A stretch of DNA of 15,598 nt from Mageeibacillus sp. UBA1212 (GTDB taxonomy: Bacteria > Bacillota > Clostridia > UBA1212), in the NCBI GenBank assembly GCA_002309655.1, contig DBXM01000007.1, positions 42,659 through 58,256 of the forward strand, given 5' to 3'. Below the pieces are notes generated by a model. That model searched no databases and had not been told where the DNA came from. It saw nothing but the letters and a program-made list of their open reading frames with translations. Of this stretch, positions 13,636 to 15,598 are shown one piece after another. The position numbers and the translations under genes were made by a program. Numbering within the stretch: position 1 is the first letter of the stretch; each line of letters starts with the position of its first letter.

Positions 13636-14367
13636 ATGTACTGCGTGAAATGCGGAGTTGAACTGAAAAAGGGGGCGCAGATGTGCCCGTTGTGCGGGAC
13701 GGTGATCCTCGTGCAGGGAGAGGACGGGAAGATCAGGTTCGGCGACCTTGTCGAGAACCCGGAGCCGTCACAGTACCCGAAATACACCGGAGAGCCGGAG
13801 AAGGTGAACCCTCACGGAATCATGTTCGCGCTGACGGGACTTTTCGCTGTCGCCCTTATTATCTGCGTGCTGACCGACGTTCTGATGACCAAAAAGATCA
13901 CGTGGAGCGGCTTCGCGGCGGCCGGGCTCGCGTCGGGTTATGTGACCTGGGTGCTGCCCTGGTGGTTCAAGAAGCCCAACCCGGTGATATTCTTCCCGGC
14001 GGCGATGGCCTCGGTGCTGCTGGCGGCGCTCTACGTCTGCCTGAAAACCGGCGGGAACTGGTTCCTGCCCTTCGCGCTGCCGGTGGGGGCCGCGTTCACG
14101 GCGATAATCGAGACGGTCATCGTTCTTGTGCGGTACACGGTCAAAAAGGTGCGCCACAGGCTGCTGCTCATTTTCGGCGGCGCGCTGATCGCTCTCGGCG
14201 GGCTGTGCATGCTTATCGAGTTTCTGATTCACGTGACGTTCGGAACGCCGATGGTCTGGTGGTCCGTGATCCCGCTCGTCTCGCTGTTCGTGCTGGGAAT
14301 GATACTCATCGTGTCGGGAATCAGCCCGAAACTCAGGTTGTTTATCTATAAGAGGTCGTTCATCTAA
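13636..14367 (+). CDS. Zinc-ribbon membrane protein (DUF6320-like)
   Basis: 243 residues. The N-terminus is a four-cysteine zinc ribbon (C3, C6, C17, C20: CVKCG...CPLCG), followed by a linker and six hydrophobic segments. These begin around FALTGLFAVALIICVL, SGFAAAGLASGYVTWVL, VIFFPAAMASVLLAAL, LPFALPVGAAFTAIIE, LLIFGGALIALGGLCM and VIPLVSLFVLGMILIV. The protein ends shortly after, with KLRLFIYKRSFI. The layout agrees with DUF6320 domain proteins of Clostridia; the function of that family is unknown. GGAGG is six bases before the chosen ATG; an ATG at 13631 is in a different frame. It follows the condensation-like acyltransferase gene by 21 bp and is surely in the same transcript, so the two may form a membrane-tethered lipid- or metabolite-modifying pair (inference). 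Confidence 0.88.
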   Translation: MYCVKCGVELKKGAQMCPLCGTVILVQGEDGKIRFGDLVENPEPSQYPKYTGEPEKVNPHGIMFALTGLFAVALIICVLTDVLMTKKITWSGFAAAGLASGYVTWVLPWWFKKPNPVIFFPAAMASVLLAALYVCLKTGGNWFLPFALPVGAAFTAIIETVIVLVRYTVKKVRHRLLLIFGGALIALGGLCMLIEFLIHVTFGTPMVWWSVIPLVSLFVLGMILIVSGISPKLRLFIYKRSFI

Positions 14368-14370
14368 TTG

Positions 14371-14400
14371 TTGACAACCGCGTGCGCGAAAGAGTAAAAT
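14371..14400 (+). promoter_or_regulatory. Strong promoter of the secreted protein gene
   Basis: A perfect -35 TTGACA (14371-14376), an 18-bp spacer and -10 TAAAAT (14395-14400). The start point would be near 14407. The leader contains a small hairpin AGCGC-TCCG-GCGCT (14413-14426) and ends with a strong GGAGGAG site. The promoter begins four bases after the stop codon of the previous gene. Confidence 0.85.
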
Positions 14401-14465
14401 AAAAATAAGTAGAGCGCTCCGGCGCTATATTTTAGATCAACAACAAATTTTATTTGGAGGAGAAT

Positions 14466-15598
14466 ATGAAAAAGTTATTTGCAGTCATCATCGCAGTCGC
14501 AATGATCGCTTCGCTGTTCGCTTTCAACGCGAGCGCGGCGGAAATCATCGACGCCGATGATCTGGACATTGTCGGTGCGAACATCGACGATTTCGTATGG
14601 ACCTGCCAGTCCGGCAACACCCTGTCTGCGGCAGCCTCGGCAGTTACCGACTTCCCCGGCTGGCTCAACAACTTCAGAAACGGCAACGCTCTTGGCGTGA
14701 ACGGATATCAGATGCTTACGAGCTTCGAGTCCGTTATGTTCAGAGGCTGGATCGGATTCGATCAGGAAATCGAGACCTTCGGTTACCTGATTGAGGGTGA
14801 GGAGCCCGTTCTCGACCAGTACCAGGCGACTTACTGCCCCGCTACCGAAGATGGCGTTAAAGAGGCCGGAAACGGCGGTCAGTACGGCAGACGCTACGCG
14901 GTGACCATTCCGATCACCAAGGCGGGCCTTTACGATGTGTTTGTCGTGGCGAAACTTGCGGACGGCAGAATCGTCAAGCTGAACAGCGAAGCGGTTCCCA
15001 CCGCCGACTGCCACATCACCGTCAACGCGATCACTCCGGACACTTCCAAGACCCCCACGTCGATAGTTTCCCGTGAAGGCGCAGGCGACAACTGGGCAGG
15101 AATGTCCTTCGACAAGATTCTCTGGAACTACGTCAACATCACTGAGAGCGGCAAGACCGCAAGAGAGAGCATCGACCAGTATGCGGCTGCGGACGGTTCC
15201 TTCGACCTCGTGGGCTACAGCGGAATCTCTGTTTGCTACATCGGCTGGTTCGCCGCAACGCAGCCTATCGCCGCATTCGGCTACGTGATCAACGACCAGG
15301 CGGTTATCGGACCTGAGTTCGCTTCTCCGAACGAGGACGGACTGGTCGACACCATCCAGAGCTGGGGCGGCGCGTTCGCGAACAGCTACATTCAGCGTTT
15401 CTGCATCTACGTTCCGATTCACGACCTTAAGGGCACCAACACGGTCTGCGCGGCGGTTCAGCTTCAGGACGGCACCGTTGTCAAGATGGACGACGCCGGC
15501 AAAGCGAACACCGTTCTTGTTCTCAAGGGGCCTGAAGAGGAGCAGCAGGGCGGCGAAGACCCGGTTCACGAAGGCGGACTCCGCGACTTCGACAAGAA
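14466..15598 (+). CDS. Secreted protein with two tandem homologous domains (C-terminus cut by window edge)
   Basis: 377 complete codons are visible and the frame is open at the right edge. It starts with a Sec signal peptide, MKK, a hydrophobic core, and NASA-AE with probable cleavage after residue 24 or 25, and no lipobox. The mature part carries two related blocks. The first has MFRGWIGFDQEIETFGYLI, then YAVTIPITKAGLYDV, then VAKLADGRIVKL. The second has CYIGWFAATQPIAAFGYVI, then FCIYVPIHDLKGTNTV, then AVQLQDGTVVKM. Each block appears to be a beta-sandwich-like module of about 130-190 residues including linkers. The visible end, PEEEQQGGEDPVHEGG, is an acidic linker, so a further domain or anchor may follow. 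A strong promoter, GGAGGAG ribosome binding site and even codon use suggest high expression. It is probably a surface or secreted protein; no named family is recognised. The antisense frame here is long but has no such signals. Confidence 0.9.
   Translation, partial: MKKLFAVIIAVAMIASLFAFNASAAEIIDADDLDIVGANIDDFVWTCQSGNTLSAAASAVTDFPGWLNNFRNGNALGVNGYQMLTSFESVMFRGWIGFDQEIETFGYLIEGEEPVLDQYQATYCPATEDGVKEAGNGGQYGRRYAVTIPITKAGLYDVFVVAKLADGRIVKLNSEAVPTADCHITVNAITPDTSKTPTSIVSREGAGDNWAGMSFDKILWNYVNITESGKTARESIDQYAAADGSFDLVGYSGISVCYIGWFAATQPIAAFGYVINDQAVIGPEFASPNEDGLVDTIQSWGGAFANSYIQRFCIYVPIHDLKGTNTVCAAVQLQDGTVVKMDDAGKANTVLVLKGPEEEQQGGEDPVHEGGLRDFDK

Noticed and set aside
14475..15569. A 364-codon minus-strand frame opposite the secreted protein gene
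   Set aside because: The plus strand has a promoter, ribosome binding site, signal peptide and internal domain repeats; the minus frame has none of these.

Overview
The window looks like chromosome of a low-to-moderate G+C Gram-positive bacterium (Bacillota, probably an uncultured gut-type Clostridia). The evidence is a T-box-like leader in front of ileS, strong GGAGG ribosome binding sites, consensus sigma-A-type promoters (TTGACA/TATAAT with 16-18 bp spacing), a lipoprotein signal and a short SecG. Most genes are G+C-rich. One gene, an AAA_14/DUF4143 ATPase at 5276-6640, is clearly more A+T-rich. The taxon is an inference; there is no rRNA or other decisive marker here.

Layout. Minus strand, read right to left: a promoter at 4932-4960 drives a five-segment membrane protein (4107-4859) and then a lipoprotein (3483-4091). 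A second consensus promoter (3383-3411) drives a long leader. It carries T-box stem I features with an isoleucine ATC specifier, competing antiterminator and terminator hairpins, and a six-unit 11-bp repeat. The leader ends at ileS (1-2930), whose C-terminus is cut off by the window edge. Plus strand: after a repeat-rich intergenic region (4961-5275) comes the DUF4143 ATPase. Its promoter is covered by an array of three identical 18-bp repeats set exactly 33 bp apart. Next is a run of co-oriented genes: a PHP-domain phosphoesterase, a PlsC-type acyltransferase, a CvpA-like membrane protein, a sugar-isomerase-type TIM barrel and a small membrane protein. Then come secG with its own promoter and terminator, a condensation-like acyltransferase paired with a zinc-ribbon membrane protein (DUF6320-like), and a secreted two-repeat surface protein running off the right edge.

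How the genes relate. ileS is a housekeeping tRNA synthetase gene, probably controlled by uncharged tRNA-Ile. PlsC and SecG serve the membrane (phospholipid synthesis, protein export). The condensation-like enzyme and zinc-ribbon membrane protein look like a two-gene unit of unknown product. The ATPase looks like an accessory gene, possibly horizontally acquired, with its own dedicated operator array; this is the most unusual part of the window. No tRNA, rRNA, CRISPR array, transposase or prophage gene was seen.
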